DNA of 64,000 nucleotides, taken from Pseudonocardia asaccharolytica DSM 44247 = NBRC 16224 (GTDB lineage: Bacteria; Actinomycetota; Actinomycetes; Mycobacteriales; Pseudonocardiaceae). Location: contig NZ_AUII01000008.1 in NCBI RefSeq assembly GCF_000423625.1, positions 1-64,000 of the forward strand, given 5' to 3'. Shown here one piece after another: positions 8,915 through 16,599 of this stretch. The translations under genes and the position numbers were made by a program. A model generated the notes under the pieces. The model was not told the origin of the DNA, searched no databases, and saw only the letters and a list, made by a program, of their open reading frames with translations. Each line of letters begins with the position of its first letter. The stretch's first letter is position 1.

Positions 8915-9930
8915 CTCCGCGGCTCGGGCTCGGCGGGCTCCCCGGCCGGCGCCGGGAGTTCGGCATCGCGCCCGGTCACGACCAGCGGGGTGCGCGGCGT
9001 GGCGTCCAGGTGCAGGGAGAACACGTCGAAGCGGTTGTAGTGGCCGATGATGTCGTGCATCTGCTTGGGCTGGATGCAGCGTGCGAGGTCGATCTCGGCG
9101 TAGACGATCCCCTCGTCGTCCACCAGCGGCTCGACCACCGGGCGCCCGTCGGGGCCGAAGATCCCCGACAGCGCGTTGCGCGGGCGGGCGAGCTGGGTGC
9201 GCACCGCCGCGTCGTCGCCGGCCACCGCGTCGACGATCTCCGGTGACACCACCGAGGTGGACACCACCGAGAACACCTTGCCCTCGAACGCGTGCGCGGC
9301 GGTGCGGATGGCGATGGCGTCGGCCATGTCGTAGTCCTCCGGCGCGACCGGCAGCGCGATATAGGCCGCGACGTGCACCTGCTCGCCCTGCGCGAGCAGG
9401 GCGAACCGGGCGAGGGTGTTGGTGTTCTCCCCGCAGGCCAGCACGCCGAGCCGGCCCAGCTCGGTGTCGTGCACGCGCAGCGAGCTGCCGTCACCACCGG
9501 TCCAGGTGAGCTTCTCCGCCCAGGTCGGCACGAGCTTGCGGTGCACGCCCAGCAGCTCGCCGGACGAGGAGATCGTCAGCATGGTGTTGTAGAGCACGCC
9601 CATGCTGTGCGCGCCGCGTTCGTTCACCCCGATCACCACGGTGACCCCGTGCCGGCGGGCCGCGGCGCGCAGCGCCTCGACCTCCGGCCCGGGCACGTCG
9701 ACCGCGCTGCGGTAGAGCCGCTCGAACCACGGCGAGCCGGCGACCGGGTTCATCGTCCAGTTCCAGTACGGGTAGCCGGGCACGAAGGCCTCGGGGAACG
9801 CCACCAGCGCCGCCCCGTGCCCGGCGGCCTCGGCGATGAGGTCGGTGGCCTTCGCGACGGTCTTGGCCGCGTCGAGGTAGGCGGGCGCGGCCTGCACGGC
9901 CGCGGCGGTGAAGCGGGGCAGATCGAGCAT
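8911..9930 (-). CDS. nitrilase (carbon-nitrogen hydrolase), aliphatic/arylacetonitrilase type
   Basis: A 339-aa protein with the Glu-Lys-Cys triad of nitrilases: Glu in FPEAFVPGYPYWNW (about residue 47), Lys in GVHRKLVPTWAEK, and Cys in LGVLACGENTNTLARFALL. The CGEN context and the length are those of true nitrilases rather than amidases, so it likely converts an organic nitrile to a carboxylic acid plus ammonia. It lies 5 nt after the hydroxylase gene, with GAAAGG as ribosome-binding site, so it is co-transcribed. Indole-3-acetonitrile, phenylacetonitrile or hydroxybenzonitrile are reasonable but unproven substrates. Confidence 0.85.
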   Translation of the reverse strand: MLDLPRFTAAAVQAAPAYLDAAKTVAKATDLIAEAAGHGAALVAFPEAFVPGYPYWNWTMNPVAGSPWFERLYRSAVDVPGPEVEALRAAARRHGVTVVIGVNERGAHSMGVLYNTMLTISSSGELLGVHRKLVPTWAEKLTWTGGDGSSLRVHDTELGRLGVLACGENTNTLARFALLAQGEQVHVAAYIALPVAPEDYDMADAIAIRTAAHAFEGKVFSVVSTSVVSPEIVDAVAGDDAAVRTQLARPRNALSGIFGPDGRPVVEPLVDDEGIVYAEIDLARCIQPKQMHDIIGHYNRFDVFSLHLDATPRTPLVVTGRDAELPAPAGEPAEPEPRS

Positions 9931-9935
9931 GATGG

Positions 9936-12191
9936 TCAGGCCTTTCCGCTGGTGACGAGGGTGGGGCGCCAGCGCCGGTGCACCGGCGCGGATTGCGGGA
10001 TGGTCAGCGACAGCCGCGGCGGGACGCGGCGCCCGCTCGGTGGGGGAGCGCTGCCCGCGCGCAGGTGCTCGGGCCACTCCGCCCCCGGGCCCTCCCAGCC
10101 GGCGGCGGCCGCGGCGTGCAGCGTCCAGGCCGGGTTGTGCAGCATCGCCCGGCCGACCGCGACGAGGTCGGCGCGCCCGGCGAGCACGATCGAGGTGGCG
10201 TCGTCGGCGGTGGAGATGCCGCCGACCGCGATGGTCGCAATACCGGCGTCGTGGCGGATCCGCTCCGCGAACGGGGTCTGGTAGCTGCGTCCGTAGGCCG
10301 GTTCGGCCTCGGCGACGACCTCGCCGCTGGACACGTCGATCGCGTCGGCGCCGGCCGCGGCCAGCGCGCGGGCGATCTGCACCGCATCGGAGATCGTGTT
10401 GCCGCCCGGGGCCCAGTCGACCGCGGAGATGCGCACCAGCAGCGGCCCCTCCCACACCGCGCGCACGGCGTCGAGCACGCGTAGTGGGAACCGCAGCCGG
10501 TGGGTGAGGTCGCCAGGGTTGGTCAGCGGAGACAGATAGGTCGAGAGCAGGTGCCCGTGCCCGGCGTGCAGCTCCAGCACGTCGAACGCGGCGTCGGCGG
10601 CGCGGCGGGCGGCCGCGACGAACGCGGCGGCGATCGCGTCCTCGTCGGGGGCGGCCGGCGCGGGATCACCGGCGCGATAGGGCACCGGCGTCGGTGCGAC
10701 CGGGACGAGCCCGCGGCGGCCGGCGTGGGTCAGCTGCACCCCGACCAGCGCGCCGGTCACGGTGTGGATGCGGTCGGTGATCGTCCGCCAGGCCGCGACG
10801 TGCGCGTCGGTGTAGAGGCCGCTGCTGCCCGCGTCGGCGCGGCCGTTGGCGCCGACCGCCGTCATCCCGGTGAGCACGAGCCCGGCTCCGCCCTGTGCGG
10901 CGCTCGACAGCCAGAGCATCTCCGCGTCGCCGGGCACGCCGTCGCGGGCCGAATGCGTCGCGACGGGGGCGGCGACCACGCGGTTGCGCAGCGTCGTGCC
11001 GCCGAGGCGCAGCGGGTGGAACAGCGGGGGCACCCCGTCGCTGAACCACCGGCGGACGCTCGCGGCGTACTCCGGGTCGCGCACCGCCAGGTTGTCGTGG
11101 GTGACCCGGCGGCTGCGGGTGAGCAGGCTGAACGTGAACTGCTCCGAGGCCTGCCCGGTGACGTGGTCGACGGTCTCGAACCACTCGAGGCTGGCCTGCG
11201 CGGCGCGCTGGGTGCTCTCCACCACCGGGCGGCGCTCGGCCTCGTAGGCCGCCAGCGCCGCGGGGACGTCCGGGTGCTCGTTGAGGTTGGCGGCCAGCGC
11301 CAGCGCGTCCTCCATCGCGAGCTTGGTGCCTGAGCCGATGGAGAAGTGCGCCGTGTGCGCGGCGTCGCCGAGCAGCACGAGGTTGCCGTCGTGCCAGCGG
11401 CGGTTGCGGACGGTGGTGAACCGGATCCACTTGGAGTTGTTGGCGATCAGCGCGGCGCCGCCGAGGTCCTGGCGGAAGATCTCGGCCAGTCGCGCGGTGC
11501 TCGCCTCGTCGCTGACGCCGGGTGGGAGCGTCTCCGCGTCGACGGCGTCGAAGCCCAGGCCCCGCCAGGTCGCCTCGGCCGCCTCGACGATGAATGTGCT
11601 GCGCTCGTCGGAGAACGGGTAGGCGTGCACCACCAGCGCCCCGTGCGGGGCCTCGCTGACCAGGAAGGTGAAGGCGTCGAACACCTTGTCGGTGCCCAGC
11701 CACATGTAGCGCGCGTGCCGCACATCCAGGTCGGGGCCGAAGACGTCGGCGTGCTCGGCCCGGATCGCCGACCGGGCGCCGTCGGCGGCGACCACCAGGT
11801 CGAACTGCGCGCGCAGCGACGCCACCGGCGGCGCGGTCGTCCGGAAGCGCAGGTCCACGCCCCCCTCGGCGCACCGCGCGGCCAGCAGCTCCAGCAGCAC
11901 CGCCCGGTTGATCGCGGCGAACCCGTGCCCACCGGAGGTGATGGTCCGGCCGCGGTGGCGCACGTCGATGTCGGTCCAGCGGGCGAACCGGCGGGATACC
12001 CGTGCGAACAGGACCGGATCGGCCTGCTCGATGCCCTCGAGCGTCTCGTCGGAGAAGACGACGCCGAAGCCGAAGGTGTCGTCGACCGCGTTGCGCTCGT
12101 ACACCACGACCTCGTGGGCCGGGTCGAGCTGGCGGGCAAGTGCGGCGAGGTAGAGGCCCCCCGGCCCCCCGCCCACGACGGCGATCCGCAT
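9936..12191 (-). CDS. bifunctional salicylyl-CoA 5-hydroxylase / oxidoreductase (aminobenzoyl-CoA monooxygenase-reductase type)
   Basis: The 751-aa fusion has an N-terminal flavin monooxygenase (RIAVVGGGPGGLYLAALAR; GDAAHTAHFSIGSG near 290) and, from about residue 390, an Old Yellow Enzyme-like domain (PLFHPLRLGGTTLRNRVV ... GVQLTHAGRRGLVPV; LELHAGHGHLLSTYLSPL). This is the architecture of 2-aminobenzoyl-CoA monooxygenase/reductase and of salicylyl-CoA 5-hydroxylase (SdgC type). The adjacent gentisate dioxygenase and thioesterase favour salicylyl-CoA to gentisyl-CoA. Start at ATG 12191 with GAGG upstream. It is the first gene of a leftward operon divergent from the gentisate dioxygenase. Confidence 0.85.
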   Translation of the reverse strand: MRIAVVGGGPGGLYLAALARQLDPAHEVVVYERNAVDDTFGFGVVFSDETLEGIEQADPVLFARVSRRFARWTDIDVRHRGRTITSGGHGFAAINRAVLLELLAARCAEGGVDLRFRTTAPPVASLRAQFDLVVAADGARSAIRAEHADVFGPDLDVRHARYMWLGTDKVFDAFTFLVSEAPHGALVVHAYPFSDERSTFIVEAAEATWRGLGFDAVDAETLPPGVSDEASTARLAEIFRQDLGGAALIANNSKWIRFTTVRNRRWHDGNLVLLGDAAHTAHFSIGSGTKLAMEDALALAANLNEHPDVPAALAAYEAERRPVVESTQRAAQASLEWFETVDHVTGQASEQFTFSLLTRSRRVTHDNLAVRDPEYAASVRRWFSDGVPPLFHPLRLGGTTLRNRVVAAPVATHSARDGVPGDAEMLWLSSAAQGGAGLVLTGMTAVGANGRADAGSSGLYTDAHVAAWRTITDRIHTVTGALVGVQLTHAGRRGLVPVAPTPVPYRAGDPAPAAPDEDAIAAAFVAAARRAADAAFDVLELHAGHGHLLSTYLSPLTNPGDLTHRLRFPLRVLDAVRAVWEGPLLVRISAVDWAPGGNTISDAVQIARALAAAGADAIDVSSGEVVAEAEPAYGRSYQTPFAERIRHDAGIATIAVGGISTADDATSIVLAGRADLVAVGRAMLHNPAWTLHAAAAAGWEGPGAEWPEHLRAGSAPPPSGRRVPPRLSLTIPQSAPVHRRWRPTLVTSGKA

Positions 12192-12202
12192 GATTCCTCA
12201 TC

Positions 12203-12290
12203 TCTTACGCAAGTTGAATATTCGCAACTGTAGTGTCTGTTGCGATGATAGAAAAGACGCTATGTTGGGGGGGTGACCTGAGACGAGGAG
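12203..12290. promoter_or_regulatory. divergent promoter/operator region between hydroxylase and gentisate dioxygenase genes
   Basis: About 100 bp separate two divergent genes. This is one of the few A/T-rich stretches nearby. It contains an imperfect inverted repeat AGTTGAATATTCGCAACT (12221-12238) and, further right, TTGCGA and TATGTT about 15 bp apart, a weak -35/-10 pair for the rightward gene. The palindrome is a plausible operator for a pathway regulator; no regulator has been assigned. Confidence 0.45.
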
Positions 12291-12295
12291 GCGAC

Positions 12296-13417
12296 GTGAC
12301 CATCCGAGGAGACCTGAGCGACGACGTCCTGGGGCGTGCGCGCGTCCGCGACACCGCGGAGCTCGAGGCGTACTACCGGCGCCTGGAGGCGTTGGAGACC
12401 GGTGCGCTGTGGACGATCGCGAACAAGATCGAACCCTGGTATCCGCAGCCGCAGTCGCGGCCCATGCACTGGCGGTACCGGGATCTGCGCCCGCTGGTGC
12501 TGGAGGCACTCGGGCTGGTCAACGGCGACGACGCCGGTCGGCGGGTCGTCGCCCTCTACAACCCGGACCGGCGCGACATCGGCGCCGCCTGCGGGCTGCT
12601 CTACACCGGCCTGCAGGTCATGGCGCCCGGCGAGTCGATGACCGCGCACCGCCACCAGGCCGCCGCGCTGCGGTTCGTCCTGGAGGGCAGCGGCGCCTGG
12701 ACCATCGTCGACGGGCAGAAGCTCAAGGTCGGCCCGCGCGACTTCGCGATCACCCCGAACGGGGCCTGGCACGAACACGGCAACGAGGGCGTCGAGTCCG
12801 AGGGACCGGTGATCTGGCAGGACGGGCTGGACATCCCGCTGGTCAACGCCCTGGACGCGCCGTTCTACGAGGTCCATCCGGACGTCTACCAGAAGCAGCA
12901 GGGGGTGGTGAACTCCTCGCTGCTCACCTACGGGGCCGGGCAGCTGCGCCCGTTCGGCGACACCTGGAGCAAGAACCACTCGCCGCTGCTGGCCTACCCG
13001 TGGGAGCCCACCTACGAGGCGCTGTGCAACGCCGCGAAGGCGACCGACGGGTCGCCCTACGACGGCATCATCATGGAGTACTCCAACCCGCTCACCGGCG
13101 GTTCGGTGATGCCGACGATGAGTGCGCACATGCAGCTGCTGCGCCCGGGCGAGCGCACCCTCGCGCACCGCCAGGTCGGCTCGCAGATCTACACCGCGGC
13201 CAAGGGCACCGGCTACTCGATCATCAACGGGACCCGGTTCGACTGGTCCGAGGGCGACATCTTCGCCGTCCCGTCCTGGGCGTGGCACGAGCACGCCAAC
13301 GCGAGCACCTCGGGCGACGCCTGCCTGTTCTCGTTCACCGACTTCCCTGTCATGCACTCGCTCGGTTTCTACCGGGAAGAGGCCTACCCCGACAACGACG
13401 GCCACCAGGCCGGCTGA
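12296..13417 (+). CDS. gentisate 1,2-dioxygenase
   Basis: A 373-aa bicupin. The first cupin holds HRHQAAALRFVLEGSGAW with the metal-binding histidines and GAWHEHGN; the second holds RPGERTLAHRQVGSQIYTA and SWAWHEHANA. Length and motifs fit Fe(II)-dependent gentisate 1,2-dioxygenase, which cleaves gentisate between C1 and C2 to maleylpyruvate. The start is taken at GTG 12296 because AGGAGG precedes it by a good distance; the in-frame ATG at 12233 lies inside the promoter region. It leads a rightward operon with the FAA hydrolase, the maleate-isomerase-like gene and the thioesterase. Confidence 0.9.
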   Translation: MTIRGDLSDDVLGRARVRDTAELEAYYRRLEALETGALWTIANKIEPWYPQPQSRPMHWRYRDLRPLVLEALGLVNGDDAGRRVVALYNPDRRDIGAACGLLYTGLQVMAPGESMTAHRHQAAALRFVLEGSGAWTIVDGQKLKVGPRDFAITPNGAWHEHGNEGVESEGPVIWQDGLDIPLVNALDAPFYEVHPDVYQKQQGVVNSSLLTYGAGQLRPFGDTWSKNHSPLLAYPWEPTYEALCNAAKATDGSPYDGIIMEYSNPLTGGSVMPTMSAHMQLLRPGERTLAHRQVGSQIYTAAKGTGYSIINGTRFDWSEGDIFAVPSWAWHEHANASTSGDACLFSFTDFPVMHSLGFYREEAYPDNDGHQAG

Positions 13418-13426
13418 GAGGCACCC

Positions 13427-14290
13427 ATGCTGCTGGTCACCTTCTCCGTCGACGGGTCCGCGTCGAAGCCCGGCGCGCTCGTCGAGGGCGGTGTGCGCGA
13501 CCTGTCCGCGCACGTCCCCGATCTGCGGTCGCTTGTCGAGGGCGGCGCCGCGGCTCTCGCGGCCCTACGCGACGCCGACGGCGCCGTGCTGCCCCGCGAT
13601 GCCGTCCGCCTGCACGCCCCGCTGCGCCCCGGCAAGATCGTCGGAGTCGGGCTCAACTACGTCGAACACGTCGACGAGTCCCACCGCACCCTCGACACGG
13701 CCAAGGAGCTCCCGACTCGTCCGGTGCTGTTCGGCAAGCCCGCCACCGCCGTCGTCGGGCCCGAGGAGCCGATCCTGCACGACGGGAACCTCACCGCCCA
13801 GCTCGACTGGGAGTGCGAGCTGGCCGTGGTCATCGGCCGCACCACGCGGCGGGTCTCCCGCGAGGACGCGTTGCAGTACGTGTTCGGCTACTCGATCGTC
13901 AACGACATCTCCGCGCGCGACCAGCGCCGTTCGGGCCAGTGGTTCTTCTCCAAGGGCCAGGACTCCTACGCCCCGTTCGGCCCGGCGATCCGCACCGCCG
14001 ACGAGGTGCCCGACCCGCAGGCGCTCGATCTCGGCCTGAGGGTCAACGGCGAGGTCAAGCAGAAGGGCAACACCGCCCACATGTTGTTCCCGGTCGCCGA
14101 GCTGATCGCCGACATCTCCTCCGGGATGACCCTGGAGCCGGGTGATGTGATCGCCACCGGTTCCCCGCAGGGCGTCGGGGCGGCGCAGAACCCGCCGCAG
14201 TTCCTGCGGCCCGGCGACGTCGTCGAGGCGCGGATCGAGGGCATCGGCACGCTGCGCAACCCCGTGGTCGACGTGCGGGGTGACGCGTGA
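13427..14290 (+). CDS. fumarylacetoacetate hydrolase family protein (maleyl/fumarylpyruvate hydrolase)
   Basis: A 287-aa FAH-family protein: GKIVGVGLNYVEHVDES for substrate entry, metal ligands in DWECELAVVIG (ExE) and downstream Asp in YSIVNDISARDQ, and the conserved end LEPGDVIATGSPQGVG. After gentisate dioxygenase the expected reaction is hydrolysis of maleylpyruvate (to maleate + pyruvate) or of fumarylpyruvate (to fumarate + pyruvate). No maleylpyruvate isomerase is seen nearby, while a maleate-isomerase-like gene follows directly. Direct maleylpyruvate hydrolysis is therefore the more economical reading. Confidence 0.85.
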   Translation: MLLVTFSVDGSASKPGALVEGGVRDLSAHVPDLRSLVEGGAAALAALRDADGAVLPRDAVRLHAPLRPGKIVGVGLNYVEHVDESHRTLDTAKELPTRPVLFGKPATAVVGPEEPILHDGNLTAQLDWECELAVVIGRTTRRVSREDALQYVFGYSIVNDISARDQRRSGQWFFSKGQDSYAPFGPAIRTADEVPDPQALDLGLRVNGEVKQKGNTAHMLFPVAELIADISSGMTLEPGDVIATGSPQGVGAAQNPPQFLRPGDVVEARIEGIGTLRNPVVDVRGDA

Positions 14291-14847
14291 TGACCCGCAC
14301 CTACCGCATCGGTCAGATCGTGCCCAGCTCCAACGTCACGATGGAGACCGAGATCCCCGCGTTGCTCCGGGCCCGGGAGACGGTCCTGCCGGAACGGTTC
14401 ACCTTCCACTCGGCCCGGATGCGGATGACCAGGGTGACCGCCGAGGAGCTCGCCGCGATGGACGCCGAGTCCGACCGGTGCGCGGTGGAGCTGTCCGACG
14501 CCCGCGTCGACGTGCTCGGCTACGCCTGCCTGGTGGCGATCATGAGCGCCGGACCGGGCTACCACCGGAATGCCCAGCAGCGGCTGCACGGCCGCACCGC
14601 CGACAACGGCGCTCCGGCCCCCGTGGTCACGAGCGCGGTCGTGCTGTCGGCGTGCGTGCAGATGCCCTCGCTGGACGTCCTCGACGAGGTGCAGGACGCC
14701 CTGGGCAAGCCGGTGCTCTCCGCCGCCGTGGCCACCACCCACCGGATGCTGCGCGCACTGGGCCTGCCGGCCGAGGCCCCGCGCGGCGGGGCGCTGCTCG
14801 GCGGGGCCTACGCGCTGGCCGACCCGGCCGAGGCGGTGGTCGCGTGA
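14290..14847 (+). CDS. maleate cis-trans isomerase-like protein, internally deleted
   Basis: A 185-aa protein of the Asp/Glu racemase superfamily. The N-terminal lobe is typical (IGQIVPSSNVTMETEIPALL; YACLVAIMSAGPGYH with the first catalytic-type Cys) and so is the end (VVLSACVQMPSLDVLDEVQ with the second Cys; TTHRMLRALGL). Maleate isomerases are usually about 250 aa. Here the segment between VVTSA and VVLSACVQ, normally some 60-70 residues of the central fold, is missing in frame. Both cysteines survive, but folding is doubtful. A GTG at 14287 could serve as an alternative start. If active it would turn maleate into fumarate. Confidence 0.7.
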   Translation: MTRTYRIGQIVPSSNVTMETEIPALLRARETVLPERFTFHSARMRMTRVTAEELAAMDAESDRCAVELSDARVDVLGYACLVAIMSAGPGYHRNAQQRLHGRTADNGAPAPVVTSAVVLSACVQMPSLDVLDEVQDALGKPVLSAAVATTHRMLRALGLPAEAPRGGALLGGAYALADPAEAVVA

Positions 14848-15266
14848 CCGACGTCGCCGCGCCCGCGGACACCCGGCCTCGGGTCACGATCAGCCGCCCG
14901 GTCGAGTGGTGCGACACCGACGCGGCCGGCCACCACCACCACGGCGCCGTGCTGCGCTGGGTGGAGGCGGCCGAGGCCGAGCTGCTGCGCCGGCACGGCC
15001 AGGCCGCGCTCTTCGGCCGCATCCCCCGGGTGCGCTACGAGGTCGATTACCGCAACCGGCTCTGGTTCGGCCAGCTCGTCCAGGTCGAGCTCGTGCTCGC
15101 CCGGCTCGGGGAGAAGTCGATCCGCTACGACTTCACGGTGCGCGGCGAGGACACCGTCGCCGCCACCGGAAGCCTGACCATCGCGTTTGCCCAGCCCGAT
15201 TCGCCTCGCGCCGAGCCGTGGCCCGAGGAGGTGCGGGCCGCGTTGGGTGGGCAGGGACGGACCTGA
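14844..15266 (+). CDS. hotdog-fold acyl-CoA thioesterase (4-hydroxybenzoyl-CoA thioesterase-like)
   Basis: A 140-aa protein beginning at GTG 14844, overlapping the preceding stop (GTGA). It has the hotdog signature RPVEWCDTDAAGHHHHGAVL with the catalytic-type Asp, then RVRYEVDYRNRLWFGQLVQ and a beta-rich end. It resembles the YbgC/4-hydroxybenzoyl-CoA thioesterase family. In this operon the natural role is release of gentisate from gentisyl-CoA, linking the CoA-bound hydroxylase step to the free-acid gentisate dioxygenase. The role is inference from context; the family is clear. Confidence 0.8.
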   Translation: MTDVAAPADTRPRVTISRPVEWCDTDAAGHHHHGAVLRWVEAAEAELLRRHGQAALFGRIPRVRYEVDYRNRLWFGQLVQVELVLARLGEKSIRYDFTVRGEDTVAATGSLTIAFAQPDSPRAEPWPEEVRAALGGQGRT

Positions 15267-15282
15267 CCGCTGTTCACCCGGC

Positions 15283-15366
15283 CTTGGTGACGGTGTTCCA
15301 GTTCCGTCCGGTGACGACGAGCTTCCAGTGCTTCATCACGAACGCGGAGACATCGGGCGCCTGCAG
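15283..15366. repeat. 84-bp direct repeat, copy of the DUF1697 gene 3' end
   Basis: This stretch matches 15909-15992 at 82 of 84 positions. The second copy is the 3' part of the intact DUF1697 gene (codons for KHWKLVVTGRNWNTVTK and before). Copy 1 has no other part of that gene around it and ends abruptly at CTGCAG, so it is a displaced duplicate or recombination scar. Confidence 0.9.
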
Positions 15367-15387
15367 GCGCGGGTCTCGGGAGGATCG

Positions 15388-15457
15388 ATGCGACTGCTGG
15401 TGGTCGAGGACGAGACGGTGATGGCCGCACGATCGTGCTGGATCTGATGCTGCCCGG
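15388..15457 (+). pseudogene. response regulator receiver remnant
   Basis: A normal-looking start with GGGAGGATCG upstream encodes MRLLVVEDETVMAA, the first strand and acidic pocket of an OmpR-type receiver. It then stops; a shifted frame reads IVLDLMLPG, the phospho-acceptor Asp strand that should come about 35 residues later. The rest of the receiver and the DNA-binding domain are absent. It is a gutted gene. Confidence 0.7.
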
Positions 15458-15550
15458 CCCGACGTCGGCTCACGCTGGTGCGGTACGGCCTGCCGCATGA
15501 TCGGCGGTCGGTCGAAGGTGCGATCGGCGCCGTCCTACAGCGGCAGGGTC

Positions 15551-15808
15551 CTACAGCGGCAGGTCAGAGAGCTGCCGGACCACGAGCACGTAGGCCACCA
15601 CCACTGCGAGCACACAGACGACGGCACCGGCGACGGCCAACGCCACCCGACCACGCTCCCGCCAGCCGCGCCGGGTGGCGGATGGGAGCCCGATGGGCAT
15701 CGGCTCGGCAAGGCCGCGAAGGCGGTACCACGACTCCGCCTCGGCCAGCGCCACCAGGACATGCAGCTCCGTCGGCCTGGTGGTCCAAGCGGATCTGCTT
15801 CTGGTCAT
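15551..15808 (-). CDS. small single-pass membrane protein, hypothetical
   Basis: An 85-aa reading frame (MTRSRSAWTTRPTELHVLVA...), with an alternative start 12 nt upstream. It has a soluble N-terminus, a basic stretch (TRRGWRERGR) and then a C-terminal hydrophobic helix (VALAVAGAVVCVLAVVVAYV), ending LVVRQLSDLPL. This looks like a tail-anchored or single-pass protein with the N-terminus inside. I do not recognise a family. Its stop lies in a short tandem duplication (CCTACAGCGGCAGG twice). It sits in a decayed region, so it may be a fragment. Confidence 0.45.
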   Translation of the reverse strand: MTRSRSAWTTRPTELHVLVALAEAESWYRLRGLAEPMPIGLPSATRRGWRERGRVALAVAGAVVCVLAVVVAYVLVVRQLSDLPL

Positions 15809-15881
15809 TTCTGGCCCCATCGTCCGGTCGGCACGTTACATGGTGCCAAGAGGCCGCTGAAGTAAACCTGAACCCGCCAGG

Positions 15882-16421
15882 TCAGCCGGCATCCAGCAGT
15901 GCGGCGAGCTTGGTGACGGTGTTCCAGTTCCGTCCGGTGACGACGAGCTTCCAGTGCTTCATCACGAACGCGGAGACGTCGGGTGCCTGCAGGAATCCGT
16001 CCGGGCACCATTGGTAGATCACTCGGCGGCCGAGGTGGATGCGCTCCGGGTCGAGGGCGGTCGGATCGTGCGCGGCCTTGAGCGCGGGATCCGGGTCGGC
16101 CGACAGGAACAGCGCCATCCTCCGGGAGCCGTTGTCGGCGACGCCCGCCAGCGGGTCACCGGCGATGACGGCGTTCATTTCGTCCCGGGTGCGGACCAGG
16201 CACCGGACGTCCATTCCCAACCGCTCGGTGAGTGCTGTCTCGATCCGGGCGGCGAGCTCCCCGGGCGGGGTGTCGGCCGTGCGGAACACCGCGTTGCCGC
16301 TGCGCAGATGGGTGCGGACGGCGTCGAAACCCAGGTCTGACAGCAGCGCCCGCAGGTCGGCCATGGCGATCGTCTTGCCGCCGACGTTGACTCCGCGCAG
16401 CAGAACCGCGTAGCTCGGCAT
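15882..16421 (-). CDS. DUF1697 family protein
   Basis: A 179-aa protein with DUF1697 hallmarks: MPSYAVLLRGVNVGGKT at the start, LRALLSDLGFDAVRTHLRSG, then ALFLSADPDP and a conserved tail KHWKLVVTGRNWNTVTKL. The family is widespread in actinobacteria and its function is unknown. The reading frame is complete. A TACCCT box six bases before the ATG suggests a leaderless mRNA. Part of its 3' end is duplicated about 0.6 kb away. Confidence 0.85.
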   Translation of the reverse strand: MPSYAVLLRGVNVGGKTIAMADLRALLSDLGFDAVRTHLRSGNAVFRTADTPPGELAARIETALTERLGMDVRCLVRTRDEMNAVIAGDPLAGVADNGSRRMALFLSADPDPALKAAHDPTALDPERIHLGRRVIYQWCPDGFLQAPDVSAFVMKHWKLVVTGRNWNTVTKLAALLDAG

Positions 16422-16427
16422 TGTCGC

Positions 16428-16433
16428 AGGGTA
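16428..16433 (-). promoter_or_regulatory. -10 box (TACCCT) of the DUF1697 gene, leaderless
   Basis: On the reverse strand TACCCT is followed by six bases and the ATG at 16421, the same geometry seen at other genes here. Confidence 0.45.
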
Positions 16434-16454
16434 GAGGGTGTTCGGCGAACATTT

Positions 16455-16575
16455 GCAATGCGCACCGGGACGCATCGGGGCCGCAGGGGTGCTTGCCGAA
16501 CGATTGCAATGCGCACCGGGGCGCACCGGACGGTGCGGGGTGCGGGGTGCGATGGTGCGTCTCGGTGCGCATTGC
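16455..16575. repeat. three-copy GCAATGCGCACC repeat, third copy inverted
   Basis: GCAATGCGCACCGGG occurs at 16455 and again at 16506 (51 nt apart). Its inverse (TCGGTGCGCATTGC) ends at 16575, so either direct copy can pair with the inverted one over about 13 bp. The element lies upstream of the DUF1697 gene in the decayed region. No function is assigned. Confidence 0.7.
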
Positions 16576-16599
16576 CAAGGGCCGGCGGAAAGCATGTCG

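Noticed and set aside
16440..16580. Regularly spaced repeats as a mini CRISPR array
   Set aside because: Only two direct units and one inverted unit, without equal spacers or cas genes.
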